64,000 bases of DNA from CAZUDO01 sp964618895 (GTDB taxonomy: Bacteria > Desulfobacterota > Binatia > DP-6): positions 1-64,000 of the forward strand of contig CAZUDO010000085.1 in NCBI GenBank assembly GCA_964618895.1, in the 5' to 3' direction. Below, piece by piece: positions 33,326-42,582 of the stretch; position 1 is the stretch's first letter, and each line of letters starts with the position of its first letter. Position numbers and translations under genes: made by a program. Below the pieces are notes generated by a model, which made no database searches, had not been told where the DNA came from, and saw nothing but the letters and a program-made list of their open reading frames with translations.

Positions 33326-35113
33326 ATGCCCCACGCCCCGCGCCGGCGCCGCCCCCGGCCGCGCGCCGTCGACCCGGTTACCGTGGAGATCATCCACGGT
33401 GCCATGGAAACCATCGCCTACGAGATGGCCACCCACGTGAGCCTGGCCGCCACCACCCCCATCCTGAACCAGTCGAACGAGCGTAACGCCACCATCCTGG
33501 ACGCCGGCGGCTGTCTGGCCGCGCTGTCGGTCGGCATTCCGCAGTTCATGCTCAGCTCGACGCTGCCGGTGCGCTTCGCGCTCGAATTCTTCGGCGTCGA
33601 TGGGCTCCACGACGGCGACGTGCTGCTGGCCAACGATCCCTACCACGGCGGCGGCCACCTACCCGACTACAATGTGTTCGCGCCCGTCTTCCACGACGGG
33701 CAGATGGCGTTGATCGCCAGCATCCAATGCCATCACGCCGACACCGGCGGCGGTATGCCGGGGGGCTACAACGCCGACGCGCCCGACATCTGGGCCGAGG
33801 GGGTGCGCTTCCCGACCCTCAAGCTCTGGGAGCGCGGGCGCGAGCGGAAGGACATCACCTACTTCCTGCAGGTGAACAACCGCACGCCCACCTTCCTGGG
33901 CGACCTGCGCGCGCAGGTGGGGGCGGCCCAGCTCGGCGTACGGCGCCTCGAGCAGGTCCTCGCCCGTCACGGCGCCGCTGCCGTCCGCGGCGCGGTGCAG
34001 CAGATGATCGACTTCGCCGCCCGGCGCTTCCGCGAGGAGGTCGCGACCTGGCCCGACGGCGTCTACCAGTCCGACGTGTACGTCGACCACGATCCCAAGG
34101 GAAATCCCGACATCCACTTGCACTGCGCGGTCACGGTGCGCGGCGACCGTCTCACCATCGACTTCACCGGCTCGGACGCGCGGCCGGAGATCCAAGCCTA
34201 CTCGTCGTTCGGCAACACGCGCGGCTACGTGGTGGCGCAGTTGGCCTCGATGATGGATCCGACCATCCCCAAGAACGAAGGCTTCTTCCGCGCCATCGAT
34301 CTGATCGTGCCGGAAGGCTGCTGCCTGAACCCGCCGCCGGGCCGCTCGGTCGCCGCCGGCACGCACCACCCCGGGACGGAGGTGGGCGAGGCGATCGCGT
34401 TGGCGCTGGCGCCGGCGCTGCCCGACCGCTGCTGCCCGCAGGTGTACAAGATCGGTATGCCGACCGTGATCTACGGCACCCATCCCCGTACCGGGCAGTT
34501 GTTCATCGACAACTCGGCCGATACCATCGCTGCCCACTGCAGCGCGGTCGCCGGGCAGGACGGCTGGGGCTCGATGAACGTGAGCTTCGGTAACCTGATC
34601 CGCGCCACGGCCGAGATCAACGAGAGCATCTTCCCGCAGCGCCAGCTGGCGCGCGACTACCGCACCGACAGTGGCGGCGCGGGGCAGTTCCGCGGCGGCC
34701 TCGGCACCACCTACGTGAAGCAGCTGCTCGTGCCGGCGAACGTCTACACCTACGTCGTCGGGCGGAAGTATCCGATGCCGGGCATCGCCGGCGGGAAGCC
34801 GGGAGCGCCGAACCGGTTGGAGCTGAAGGTCGGCGGCGCGGTGGAAGAGGCCGGCGAGACGGTGCGCATCGTGCCGCACGCTGCCGGCGAGGCCATCCGC
34901 TATCACTACGGCGGCGGGGGCGGGTGGGGCGATCCGCTCGTGCGGGAGCCTGCCCGGGTGCTGGACGACGTGCTCGACGAGTACGTGTCGGCGGAGAGTG
35001 CGCGGACGGACTACGGCGTGGCGTTCACGGGCACGCTCGAACACTGCGATCTCGCGGTCGACGAGGCGGCGACGGCGGCGCTGCGTGCGGCGCGGCGGGA
35101 AAGGGGTGCATGA
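33326..35113 (+). CDS. Hydantoinase B/oxoprolinase subunit (HyuB-like), orphan
   Basis: A 595-residue HyuB-family protein: VDPVTVEIIHGAMETIAYEM, DGDVLLANDPYHGGGHLPD (metal-site region), GAAQLGVRRLEQVLARHG, GNTRGYVVAQL and the C-terminal GGGGWGDPLVREP. HyuB normally works with HyuA in ATP-dependent hydrolysis of hydantoins or lactams or in ketone carboxylation. No HyuA is encoded within the window. ATG 33326 is where homology starts. Its TGA overlaps the next gene's ATG. Confidence 0.88.
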   Translation: MPHAPRRRRPRPRAVDPVTVEIIHGAMETIAYEMATHVSLAATTPILNQSNERNATILDAGGCLAALSVGIPQFMLSSTLPVRFALEFFGVDGLHDGDVLLANDPYHGGGHLPDYNVFAPVFHDGQMALIASIQCHHADTGGGMPGGYNADAPDIWAEGVRFPTLKLWERGRERKDITYFLQVNNRTPTFLGDLRAQVGAAQLGVRRLEQVLARHGAAAVRGAVQQMIDFAARRFREEVATWPDGVYQSDVYVDHDPKGNPDIHLHCAVTVRGDRLTIDFTGSDARPEIQAYSSFGNTRGYVVAQLASMMDPTIPKNEGFFRAIDLIVPEGCCLNPPPGRSVAAGTHHPGTEVGEAIALALAPALPDRCCPQVYKIGMPTVIYGTHPRTGQLFIDNSADTIAAHCSAVAGQDGWGSMNVSFGNLIRATAEINESIFPQRQLARDYRTDSGGAGQFRGGLGTTYVKQLLVPANVYTYVVGRKYPMPGIAGGKPGAPNRLELKVGGAVEEAGETVRIVPHAAGEAIRYHYGGGGGWGDPLVREPARVLDDVLDEYVSAESARTDYGVAFTGTLEHCDLAVDEAATAALRAARRERGA

Positions 35114-35613
35114 CGCCTGCACCCACTGTTCCGAGCTGGGTTCACGGCTTTCTCCGCGACCGTCGGGTAGCAGTGCTGTCGCTCGTCCGCGGCGACCGGT
35201 TGCCGCTCACGACGCCGGTCTGGTACGACTGGGACGAGCGCGTGTTCCGCGTTGTCGTCGAGGTCACGAGCCGCAAGGCACGTTTGCTGGCACGACGGCC
35301 CACCACGGATGCGTCGATCACGGTGCAGAGCGAGTGGCCGCCGTATCGCTACGTCGTCATGTACGGCGTCGCACGCTTGACCGACGAGTCGCCGGCGGTC
35401 CTCCGCCGGGCGCTCGCCCGACGCTATTTCGGCCGCCTCGGTGGGGACATGTACCTGGACGAGGAAGCGAAGCGGGGCGCGACCGATGCAACCATGCGGG
35501 TCGTCACCATCACGCCCACGCGGGTGCAGTCGCACGACTTCCATCCCGAGGCAGGGCGCCTGGGACGAGCGTACTTCGGGATCTACCGGCGACTCGCGCC
35601 GCTCCGGCCGTGA
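35110..35613 (+). CDS. PPOX-class (pyridoxamine oxidase fold) F420-type oxidoreductase
   Basis: A 167-residue split-barrel flavin/F420 protein: FLRDRRVAVLSLVRGDRLPL, PVWYDWDERVFRVVVE and SRKARLLARRPTTDASITVQ fit the PPOX class. Cofactor choice (F420 or FMN) is uncertain. Translationally coupled to hyuB by an ATGA overlap, so it probably acts on the same substrate. Confidence 0.8.
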   Translation: MTPAPTVPSWVHGFLRDRRVAVLSLVRGDRLPLTTPVWYDWDERVFRVVVEVTSRKARLLARRPTTDASITVQSEWPPYRYVVMYGVARLTDESPAVLRRALARRYFGRLGGDMYLDEEAKRGATDATMRVVTITPTRVQSHDFHPEAGRLGRAYFGIYRRLAPLRP

Positions 35614-35634
35614 GGCGTCCGAGGGGGGTTCGCC

Positions 35635-36003
35635 ATGACCGACATCGCACGCCGCATCATCGCCGTCCTGATCGTGCTCCGGGCGCTCACGAACCTGGGG
35701 AAGCCCTTCGCCCCGGGCAGCGGCTTTGTCATGTTCGGGCGACTCCTCCACGGCGCCGCCAGCACCGTGGTCGCGCCGCTCTTCGGCGTCCTGATGATCG
35801 TCTACGCCTGGGGCCTCTGGCAGGCCCGCCCGTGGGCCCGCCCACTCGCCCTCGCCTACGCGGGGTGGGCGACGGTCAACGTGCTGCTCTTCCCGGTGCT
35901 CGAAGGTGTCCCGACACAGTTCGCGCCGTGGATGTACGTCGTGTTCGCCGTGCCCGGGATCGTCGTGCCCTGGCTGGCGGTGTGGCTTCTCGGACGGAAA
36001 TGA
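35635..36003 (+). CDS. Small four-helix membrane protein, unknown
   Basis: A 122-residue protein with about four hydrophobic helices (IIAVLIVLRALTNLG, VAPLFGVLMIVYAWGLWQA, LALAYAGWATVNVLLFPVLE, MYVVFAVPGIVVPWLAVWLL). No family recognised. It lies between the PPOX gene and a crotonase, in the same direction, 21 and 29 bases from its neighbours, so it is probably part of the operon. Confidence 0.65.
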   Translation: MTDIARRIIAVLIVLRALTNLGKPFAPGSGFVMFGRLLHGAASTVVAPLFGVLMIVYAWGLWQARPWARPLALAYAGWATVNVLLFPVLEGVPTQFAPWMYVVFAVPGIVVPWLAVWLLGRK

Positions 36004-36032
36004 CGCGGTACCGTTCGCCGCAAGGAGGGGAC

Positions 36033-36827
36033 ATGTCGGATCCGGTGCTCGTCCAGGTCGAAGATGGCCTTGCCTGGATCACCCTCAACCGGCCCGAGAC
36101 GAAGAACGCCATCAATGACGACATGCGCGTGGCGTTGCTCGCGGCGCTCGCGCGGGTGGGCAACGACGCCGACATCCGCGCCGCCGTGCTCACGGCCGCC
36201 GGCGACAGCTTCTGCCCCGGCGCCGATCTCTTCGGTGGCACACGCGACCCCAGCGCCGCCGTCCACCCCGGTACGGCGCGCGCCATGATGAAGCGGAACT
36301 CGCAACGACTGATCCGCACGCTGCTCGACGTCGAGAAGCCGGTGATCGCCGCCGTGAACGGCGTCGCCGCCGGCATGGGCGCGCACCTGGCGTTCGCGTG
36401 CGATCTGGTGATCGCCGCCGCCGAGGCTCGCTTCATCGAGGTGTTCGTCCGCCGCGGGCTCGCGGTCGACGCCGGCGGCGCGTATCTCCTCTCCCGTACG
36501 CTCGGCGTGCATCATGCCAAGGAGCTGGTACTCCTGGGCGATGCGCTCGCGGCCGCGGATGCGCTGCGCCTCGGCCTGGTCAACAAGGTGGTGCCGCGCG
36601 CGGAGCTGGAGGGCGCGGCGCGCGAGTGGGGAACCCGCCTGGCGGCGGGCCCGACGTTCGCGCTCGGGCTCTCCAAGCGGCTGCTCAATCGTGCCTACGA
36701 ATCGGGTCTGGAGGCGTGCCTGGAGGAAGAGGCGTTCGCGCAGTCGCTGGTGGCGCAGAGCGCCGACATGCAGGAAGGCATGCGCGCCTTCGTCGAGCGC
36801 CGTCCACCGGCCTTCAAGGGGCGCTAG
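36033..36827 (+). CDS. Enoyl-CoA hydratase/isomerase (crotonase)
   Basis: A 264-residue crotonase with AWITLNRPETKNAIN, the oxyanion-hole segments DSFCPGADLFGG and NGVAAGMGAHLAFACDLVIAA, and the VRRGLAVDAGGAYLLSRTLG helix. It hydrates or isomerises enoyl-CoA esters. A strong AAGGAGGGG site precedes ATG 36033. It heads a run of acyl-CoA catabolic genes to 41808. Confidence 0.9.
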   Translation: MSDPVLVQVEDGLAWITLNRPETKNAINDDMRVALLAALARVGNDADIRAAVLTAAGDSFCPGADLFGGTRDPSAAVHPGTARAMMKRNSQRLIRTLLDVEKPVIAAVNGVAAGMGAHLAFACDLVIAAAEARFIEVFVRRGLAVDAGGAYLLSRTLGVHHAKELVLLGDALAAADALRLGLVNKVVPRAELEGAAREWGTRLAAGPTFALGLSKRLLNRAYESGLEACLEEEAFAQSLVAQSADMQEGMRAFVERRPPAFKGR

Positions 36828-37615
36828 TGCAGCTCGCGGGTCGGATCGCGTTGGTGACCGGGGCCAGCAAGGGCATCGGGCGCGAGATCGCTCTCCAACT
36901 GGCGGACGCGGGGGCGGAGCTCGTCATCTGCGCGCGCGGGGTCGAGGCGCTCGCCGGCGTGGCGCGCGAGATCGGGGCGCGCGGCCGGCAGGTGGAAGCG
37001 GTCACCGCCGACGTGGCCACCGCCGACGGGACGATGCACCTCCTCGATCGGGCGCGTACCCGCTTCGGGCGCGTCGACGTGCTGGTCAACAACGCCGGCA
37101 AGGGCGCGCCGAAGAAGATGCTGGCGCTCACCGACGCCGACTGGTTGGACAGCTTCCAGCTGAACCTCATGAGCGCCGTGCGCCTCTCCCTCGGCTGCGT
37201 GCCGCTCATGCAGGCCCACGGCGGCGGCCGCATCATCAACATCTCGTCCCGCGTCGGCCGCCAGCCGGATCCGTACTTTGCACCCTACGCCGCCGCCAAG
37301 GCGGCGCTTATCAACTTCACCAAGAACCTCGCCAACGCGTTCTCCAAGGACGGCGTCCTGTGCAACTGCGTCGTGCCGGGCCTCATCCGCACCGAAGCGG
37401 TGGAAGAAGCGGCGCGGGCGAGCGCGGCCGCCACCGGCAAGACCGTCGACGAGGTGTTCGCTGCCACGCTCGCCAAGCGCCCCATCCCCGCCGGGCGCAT
37501 GGGCATGCCCGCGGATGTGGCCGGCCTGGTCGTCTTCCTGGCTGGTCCGCAGGCGAGCTGGATCACCGGCAGCACGTTCACGGTCGACGGCGGCATCGTG
37601 CCGACGGCGCCGTGA
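36827..37615 (+). CDS. Short-chain dehydrogenase/reductase
   Basis: A 262-residue SDR starting at GTG 36827, sharing one base with the crotonase TAG. IALVTGASKGIGREI, VLVNNAGKGAPKK, IINISSRVG, catalytic YAAAK and the C-terminal ITGSTFTVDGGIVP are canonical (FabG-like). It likely oxidises a 3-hydroxyacyl-CoA or alicyclic hydroxy-CoA in the pathway. Confidence 0.9.
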   Translation: MQLAGRIALVTGASKGIGREIALQLADAGAELVICARGVEALAGVAREIGARGRQVEAVTADVATADGTMHLLDRARTRFGRVDVLVNNAGKGAPKKMLALTDADWLDSFQLNLMSAVRLSLGCVPLMQAHGGGRIINISSRVGRQPDPYFAPYAAAKAALINFTKNLANAFSKDGVLCNCVVPGLIRTEAVEEAARASAAATGKTVDEVFAATLAKRPIPAGRMGMPADVAGLVVFLAGPQASWITGSTFTVDGGIVPTAP

Positions 37616-37659
37616 GTCCGCAGGTTGATCAGCGTCCACCCCGCTGCGATACTCGCGCC

Positions 37660-38025
37660 GTGGCCGTGAACGGGAACACCAAGGTGATTCGCCTCACCGC
37701 CGAGCGCCTGCAACGGCTCGAGCGCCGCATGGCGGCCGTCGAGGTTGCGCCGCGCGGCACGAGCACGCGCCTCGACCGGACCAACGCCCGCCCGGAAGAG
37801 AGCAACGATCGCCTGGATCAGGCGGTCGACGTGCTGACCCGCCTGGTGCGCGTGGTCGCGGCGCAGAACGGGCGCATCAACCGCACCTTCGCGCAGCTGA
37901 ACGGCCGTCTCGAGCGGCTGTCGCGGGCCATCCTGAGCGGCCGGACCGCGGACGCGCAGCGCCTGCAACGGCTCGAGCGGCGCATCACCGGGCTCGAGCG
38001 CGCCCTCGACCGCAACGGCTCGTAG
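37660..38025 (+). CDS. Small coiled-coil protein, unknown
   Basis: A 121-residue, highly charged helical protein (GTG 37660). The motif RLQRLERRMAAVE near the start recurs as RLQRLERRITGLE at the end, with RINRTFAQLNGRLERLSRAI between them. No enzyme family. It sits inside the acyl-CoA operon, 45 bases after the SDR and 14 before an acyl-CoA dehydrogenase. May be a scaffold or simply a filler gene. Confidence 0.6.
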   Translation: MAVNGNTKVIRLTAERLQRLERRMAAVEVAPRGTSTRLDRTNARPEESNDRLDQAVDVLTRLVRVVAAQNGRINRTFAQLNGRLERLSRAILSGRTADAQRLQRLERRITGLERALDRNGS

Positions 38026-38039
38026 GGGCGGGGTCCGGC

Positions 38040-39206
38040 TTGGACTTCGCCTTCACGCCGGAGGACGAACGATTCCGGGCGGCGCTGCGCCGGTTCCTGG
38101 CCGACGAGCTGCCCGCCTGGTGGCGGGGTATGTTCGTTGCCGACCCGCGCGCCATCCCCGAGACGCGGCGCTTCTGCGAACAGCTGGCCGCGCGTGGCTG
38201 GCTCACCATGGCGTGGCCGCGAGAGTACGGCGGCCAGGAGGCGAGCGTCTGGCAGCAGGCCATCCTGCGCGAGGAGATGTGGGCGCACGACGAGCCGCGC
38301 GGCCCGCAGTACATGAACCTGAACTACATTGGCCCGTGCATCATGCGCTTCGGCACCGCGTCGCAGAAGGCACGCTTCCTGCCGCCCATGGCCGCCGGTC
38401 AGGTGCTGTGGACGCAGGGATTCTCCGAGCCGAACGCCGGCTCGGACCTGGCGTCGCTCACCACTCGTGCCGAGGAGCGCGGCGACCACTTCGTCGTGAA
38501 CGGCCAGAAGACCTGGAACAGCTACGCTGACGCGCCCGCCGACTGGTGCTTCCTGCTCGCCCGCACCGACCCGGCGGCGGCGCGCCATCGCGGGCTGTCA
38601 GTGCTGCTGGTCGACATGCGCACCCCCGGCATCCGGGTGCGGCCGATCGATACCATGGCCGGGCCGCACGAGTTCACCGAGATCTTCTTCGACGACGTGG
38701 TCGTGCGGCGCGACTGCCTTCTGGGCGAGCTACATCGCGGCTGGGACGTGGTCACCACCGGACTCACCTTCGAGCGCGTCGGCATCGCGCGCTATGCCCG
38801 CGCCGGGCGCGTGATCGAGGCGTTGGTCGCGCACGTGCGGGCGGCAGGGGGCGCCGCCGAGCCGGACGTGCGCCACGCGCTCGCCGACCTGCGCGCCCGC
38901 TACGAGGCGGCGCGGCTTCTCAACTACCGTGTGCTCTCGCTGCAGGCGTCCGGGGGAGTCCCGACGGTCGAGGCGGCCATCGCCCGCGTCCACAACACGC
39001 AGCTCGAACAGCGCGTGGGTCACGTCGGTCTCGAGCTGCTCGGGCTCCCGGGACAGCTCACGCACGACGCACCGGAGGCGCCGCTCGGGGGGCTCGTCTG
39101 GCGGCAGTGGGTACGCAACATCCCCACCACCGTGGCCGCCGGGACACTCGAGATCCAGAAGAGCATCATCGCCGAGCGCGGCCTCGGCCTGCCGCGGTCG
39201 CGCTGA
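38040..39206 (+). CDS. Acyl-CoA dehydrogenase
   Basis: A 388-residue ACAD, start TTG 38040 (DFAFTPEDERFRAALRRFL). FAD- and substrate-binding motifs include GFSEPNAGSDLASLTTRA, FVVNGQKTWNSYAD and the C-terminal AAGTLEIQKSIIAERGLGLPR. The two-ACAD arrangement with 39215 (tandem, differing in length) resembles the heteromeric FadE pairs of actinobacterial steroid degradation. Confidence 0.9.
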   Translation: MDFAFTPEDERFRAALRRFLADELPAWWRGMFVADPRAIPETRRFCEQLAARGWLTMAWPREYGGQEASVWQQAILREEMWAHDEPRGPQYMNLNYIGPCIMRFGTASQKARFLPPMAAGQVLWTQGFSEPNAGSDLASLTTRAEERGDHFVVNGQKTWNSYADAPADWCFLLARTDPAAARHRGLSVLLVDMRTPGIRVRPIDTMAGPHEFTEIFFDDVVVRRDCLLGELHRGWDVVTTGLTFERVGIARYARAGRVIEALVAHVRAAGGAAEPDVRHALADLRARYEAARLLNYRVLSLQASGGVPTVEAAIARVHNTQLEQRVGHVGLELLGLPGQLTHDAPEAPLGGLVWRQWVRNIPTTVAAGTLEIQKSIIAERGLGLPRSR

Positions 39207-39214
39207 GGGCGACG

Positions 39215-40318
39215 ATGGACCTCACCCTCGACGACGAGCAGCGGCTCCTGGTCGAGTCGGCGCGTGCGTTCCTCGCCCGCGCCTGTCCGCTGACGCATGT
39301 GCGCGCGATGGAGGCCGACACGCGTGGGTTCAGTGCGCAGGTGTGGGGCGAGCTGGCGGCGCTCGGCTGGCCGGGCCTGGCGGTGGCCGAGGCCTACGGC
39401 GGCAGCGGGCGCTCGTTCCTGGAGGTGGCTCTCCTCCTCGAGGAGATGGGGCGCGTGCTCCTGCCGTCGCCGTTCTTCCCGACGGTCGTCCTGGTCGCGC
39501 CGCTCGTGGCGGCGCTCGGCAGCGACACGCAGCGGCAACGCTGGCTCCCCGCGCTGGCCGCGGGGCGGCTCACCGGCACGCTGGCGCTGGTCGAGCCGGG
39601 GTGGCGGGACGAATGGCAGGCGGTCACGCTGCGGGCGCGTGCCGACGGCGCGGGCGTCGTGCTCGACGGACGAAAGACGCTGGTGCCGTTCGCGCCGCAC
39701 GTGGATATCCTGCTGGTCGCGGCCTGCCGGAACGACGACACGGTGCTGGCCGCGGTCGCCCCCGATACGCCGGGGGTCGGCCACCGCCGCCTGGCGACCC
39801 TCGGCGGGGAGCCTCTCTACGAGGTCACGTTCGATGCCGTCCGTGCGCCAGAGGTGCTGGCGGACGCCGGGGAGGCGCTCGCTCGGGTCCGCCTGCACGC
39901 CGCCACCGGCACGCTCGCGTACGCCATGGGGGCGGCCGCGCGCGTGCTCGCCATGACCGTCGACTACGCTCGCACGCGCGTCCAGTTCGGGCGTCCGATC
40001 GGGAGCTTCCAGGCGGTCGCGCACCGCTGCGCCGACATGCAGAGCGACCTGGACGCGCTCCGCTACCTCGTCTACCAGGCGGCGTGGAGCCTGGGCGCCG
40101 GCTGCCCGGGGGAGCTCGAGGTCGGCGCCGCCAAGGCGTACGGCAACGCGGCGCTGCGCGAGATGTTCCGGCACGCCCATCAGGTGCACGGCGCGATCGG
40201 CTTCTCGACCGAGCACGATCTCCATCTGTTCACCCGCCGGGCCAAGGCGGCCGAGCTGTCGTGGGGTTCGGCCGGCCGGCACCGCGAGGCGGTCGCGCGC
40301 GCGATGGGGCTCGGATGA
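39215..40318 (+). CDS. Acyl-CoA dehydrogenase
   Basis: A 367-residue ACAD-like protein, ATG 39215, eight bases after the first ACAD. MDLTLDDEQRLLVESARAFL, AYGGSGRSFLEVALLLEEMG, YARTRVQFGRPIGSFQAVAH and QVHGAIGFSTEHDLHLFTRRA are typical. The middle domain (ALVEPGWRDEWQAVTL) is divergent, lacking the usual TEPxxGSD loop, as in the non-catalytic-flavin partner of heteromeric FadE enzymes. Partnership is inference. Confidence 0.88.
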   Translation: MDLTLDDEQRLLVESARAFLARACPLTHVRAMEADTRGFSAQVWGELAALGWPGLAVAEAYGGSGRSFLEVALLLEEMGRVLLPSPFFPTVVLVAPLVAALGSDTQRQRWLPALAAGRLTGTLALVEPGWRDEWQAVTLRARADGAGVVLDGRKTLVPFAPHVDILLVAACRNDDTVLAAVAPDTPGVGHRRLATLGGEPLYEVTFDAVRAPEVLADAGEALARVRLHAATGTLAYAMGAAARVLAMTVDYARTRVQFGRPIGSFQAVAHRCADMQSDLDALRYLVYQAAWSLGAGCPGELEVGAAKAYGNAALREMFRHAHQVHGAIGFSTEHDLHLFTRRAKAAELSWGSAGRHREAVARAMGLG

Positions 40319-41808
40319 CCTTTGCGCGCGTGCTCGCGGACATCGCCGCGCGCCTGCCCGACAAGACCGCCGTGGTCGACGACCGCGTGCGGCTGTCGTA
40401 TCGTGAGCTGGACGCGCTGGTGACCCGCGTCGCCGGTGGGCTGCACGCGGCCAGAGTCGCCCCCGGCGAGGTGGTGTCGGCCGTGCTCCCGAATCGCGCC
40501 GAGGCGGTGGTGCTGTTCTACGCCGCCTGCCGCCTCGGGGCGGTGTTCAACGCCATCGTGCCCATCTACGGCGCGCGCGAGCTGCGTTTCATCCTGTGCC
40601 AGACGGAGAGTCGGGTGGTGGTCGTCCCGGCGCACCATCGCGGCGTCGACTTTCCGGCGCTGATCGAGCGCCTGCGTCCGGAGCTGCCGCGGCTCGGCCC
40701 GTGCGTGGCCCTCGACGACCGCTTCGCGCTCCCGTTCGACGCACCGGCTGCCGCACCCGTCCCGGCACCCGATCCCACCGCCGTGCGGGCCATCCTCTAC
40801 ACCTCGGGGACCACGGCCGACCCCAAGGGCGTGCAGCACAGCGACCGCACGCTGCTCGCCGAGTGCCGCGGCATGGTGGCGTATCACCGGCTCGGCGCCG
40901 AGCACGTGTTCGTGATGCCGTCGCCGGTGGGGCATATCTCGGGTCTGCTCTACGGCATCATGCTGCCGGTCGTACTCGGCGCGACCAGCGTCCTCATGGA
41001 GGCGTGGGACCCCGAGCGGTTCTGCGCCCTGGTCGAGCAGGAGCGCGGAACCTACTCGGCCGGCGCGACGCCCTTCCTGCAGGGTGTGCTCGAGTGCCCG
41101 GCGCGGGCGCGCTACGATCTGGGCTCGCTCCGCATCTTCCCGTGCGGCGGTGCCGACGTGCCGCCGGAGCTGATCCGGCGCGCCATCCGTGAGCTGGGCG
41201 TGCGCTCGGGACGCGGCTACGGCTCGAGCGAGCTGCCGAGCATCACCAGCTCCGCCGGCCCGGACGTGCCGGCGGCGAAGCGAGCCGTGACCGACGGCGC
41301 ACCGATGCCCGGCAACGAGATCCAGTTGCGCGACGGCGAGATCTGGGCGCGCGGACCGGAGCTGTTCCTCGGCTACCGTGATCCGGCGCTCGATGCCGAC
41401 GCCTTCGATGCCGCCGGCTGGTTCCGGACCGGCGATCTGGGGGTGCTCGACGCCGACGGCTACCTGACCATCACCGGCCGGGTGAAGGACATCATCGTCC
41501 GGCGCGGCGAGAAGTTCTCGGCCAAGGAGATCGAGGACCTGCTCTTCGAGCACCCCAAGGTCCGCGCCGTGGCGGTGGTGCCGGTGCCGGATCCGGCGGT
41601 GGGCGAGCGTGTGTGCGCGGTGGTGGTGCCGGCGCGCGCCGACGAGCCGCCGGCGCTCGAGGAGCTGGTGCGGTTCCTGGAAGCACAGGAGCTGTCGCGG
41701 CGGAAGCTCCCCGAGCGGCTCGAGCTGGTGGACGCGCTGCCGGTGACCGCCAGCGGCAAGGTGCAGAAGCACGTGCTCCGCGAGTGGCTGGCGCGGGCGC
41801 GGAGCTGA
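40315..41808 (+). CDS. AMP-forming acyl-CoA synthetase/ligase
   Basis: A 497-residue ANL-family enzyme, with ATG 40315 overlapping the preceding stop. P-loop ILYTSGTTADPKGV, GYGSSELP, AAGWFRTGDLGVLDADGYLTITGR and the hinge KDIIVRRGEKFSAKEIED are complete, and the C-terminal catalytic Lys is in VTASGKVQKHVL. It activates a carboxylic acid (medium-chain, alicyclic or steroid side chain) to feed the two ACADs, crotonase and SDR upstream. Confidence 0.92.
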   Translation: MTFARVLADIAARLPDKTAVVDDRVRLSYRELDALVTRVAGGLHAARVAPGEVVSAVLPNRAEAVVLFYAACRLGAVFNAIVPIYGARELRFILCQTESRVVVVPAHHRGVDFPALIERLRPELPRLGPCVALDDRFALPFDAPAAAPVPAPDPTAVRAILYTSGTTADPKGVQHSDRTLLAECRGMVAYHRLGAEHVFVMPSPVGHISGLLYGIMLPVVLGATSVLMEAWDPERFCALVEQERGTYSAGATPFLQGVLECPARARYDLGSLRIFPCGGADVPPELIRRAIRELGVRSGRGYGSSELPSITSSAGPDVPAAKRAVTDGAPMPGNEIQLRDGEIWARGPELFLGYRDPALDADAFDAAGWFRTGDLGVLDADGYLTITGRVKDIIVRRGEKFSAKEIEDLLFEHPKVRAVAVVPVPDPAVGERVCAVVVPARADEPPALEELVRFLEAQELSRRKLPERLELVDALPVTASGKVQKHVLREWLARARS

Positions 41809-41810
41809 CC

Positions 41811-42245
41811 TCAGGCCGAGCGGCGGAGCGCCGGCGCGTGCGCCACCACGGCATGGCGCGACCCGCCCGCGACGCGCGCGCGCAGGCGGACAACGCGGAT
41901 GCCGTCGATCATGCGCGCCTGCTGCTGCGCTCCCCAGCGCGCCAGCGCGCTCCGGAGGGCGTCGCCGTCGATGCCGAGGTGGTCGCAGATGTTGCGGAAG
42001 GCGTACGGCCACGACACGTCATCGGCCCCGATCCAGGCGACCGCGTCGGCGAACAGGCGCTGGCCGCGCCGGCTGCGGGCCATGCTGTACTGCCGGAAAT
42101 GGGACACCGCGTCGGCCAGCACGGCGGCCATCAGCTGCCGCTCCGGCGACTCGGGGATGTGCCGCGCCAGCAGCTGGCCCGGCAGGACGACCTCCGGCTC
42201 GAGCTCGAGTCCCTGTCTCAGGCTCCGGTCGGTGTCGGCTTCCAT
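41811..42245 (-). CDS. Conserved hypothetical protein
   Basis: A 144-residue protein with AVLADAVSHFRQYSMARSRR and LFADAVAWIGADDVSWPYAF followed by NICDHLGIDGDALRSALARW. The pattern (long helix, then a DDVSWPYAFRNICDHLGID-type block) is a recurrent uncharacterised bacterial family, possibly a helix-turn-helix regulator. It converges on the ligase gene with a two-base gap and is divergent from the ferredoxin gene. Confidence 0.7.
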   Translation of the reverse strand: MEADTDRSLRQGLELEPEVVLPGQLLARHIPESPERQLMAAVLADAVSHFRQYSMARSRRGQRLFADAVAWIGADDVSWPYAFRNICDHLGIDGDALRSALARWGAQQQARMIDGIRVVRLRARVAGGSRHAVVAHAPALRRSA

Positions 42246-42390
42246 GGGTCTCCTCCCCTCTCACTCCGGAGTACGGGTGCTCCGCACCGGGTGGATGTCT
42301 CATAGACGGCGTCCCGGGGGCAAAGGTGTCGCTGGACCGGTTGCAGGCCCCCGCGCCGCCGTCGTAAGGGATTGCGAGCGAGGGACGGCG

Positions 42391-42582
42391 ATGCGGATTC
42401 GGGTCGACCAGGATCTCTGTGAGGGCAACGCCCTGTGTCAGAAGGTGGCGGCCGAGGTGTTCGTGGTCGGGGACGACGACAAGGCCCATCTCCTGATCGA
42501 GCAGCCGCCCGAGAGCATGCGCGCCCAGGTCGAGCTGGCCGTGCGCCGCTGCCCGCGACAGGCGCTCACGATCGTCGAGTAG
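42391..42582 (+). CDS. Three-cysteine ferredoxin ([3Fe-4S]-type, P450-associated)
   Basis: A 63-residue ferredoxin: VDQDLCEGNALCQKVAAEVF and RRCPRQALTIVE. Only three ligating cysteines are present, and the position of the usual third cysteine in CxxCxxC is Ala or Asn, typical of [3Fe-4S] ferredoxins that reduce actinobacterial-type P450s. The P450 at 8801 is a possible client 32 kb away; no ferredoxin reductase is adjacent. Confidence 0.85.
   Translation: MRIRVDQDLCEGNALCQKVAAEVFVVGDDDKAHLLIEQPPESMRAQVELAVRRCPRQALTIVE

Noticed and set aside
38929..40314. 5' extension of the acyl-CoA ligase frame through both dehydrogenases
   Set aside because: The frame is open because of base composition; ligase homology starts at ATG 40315, which overlaps the dehydrogenase stop.
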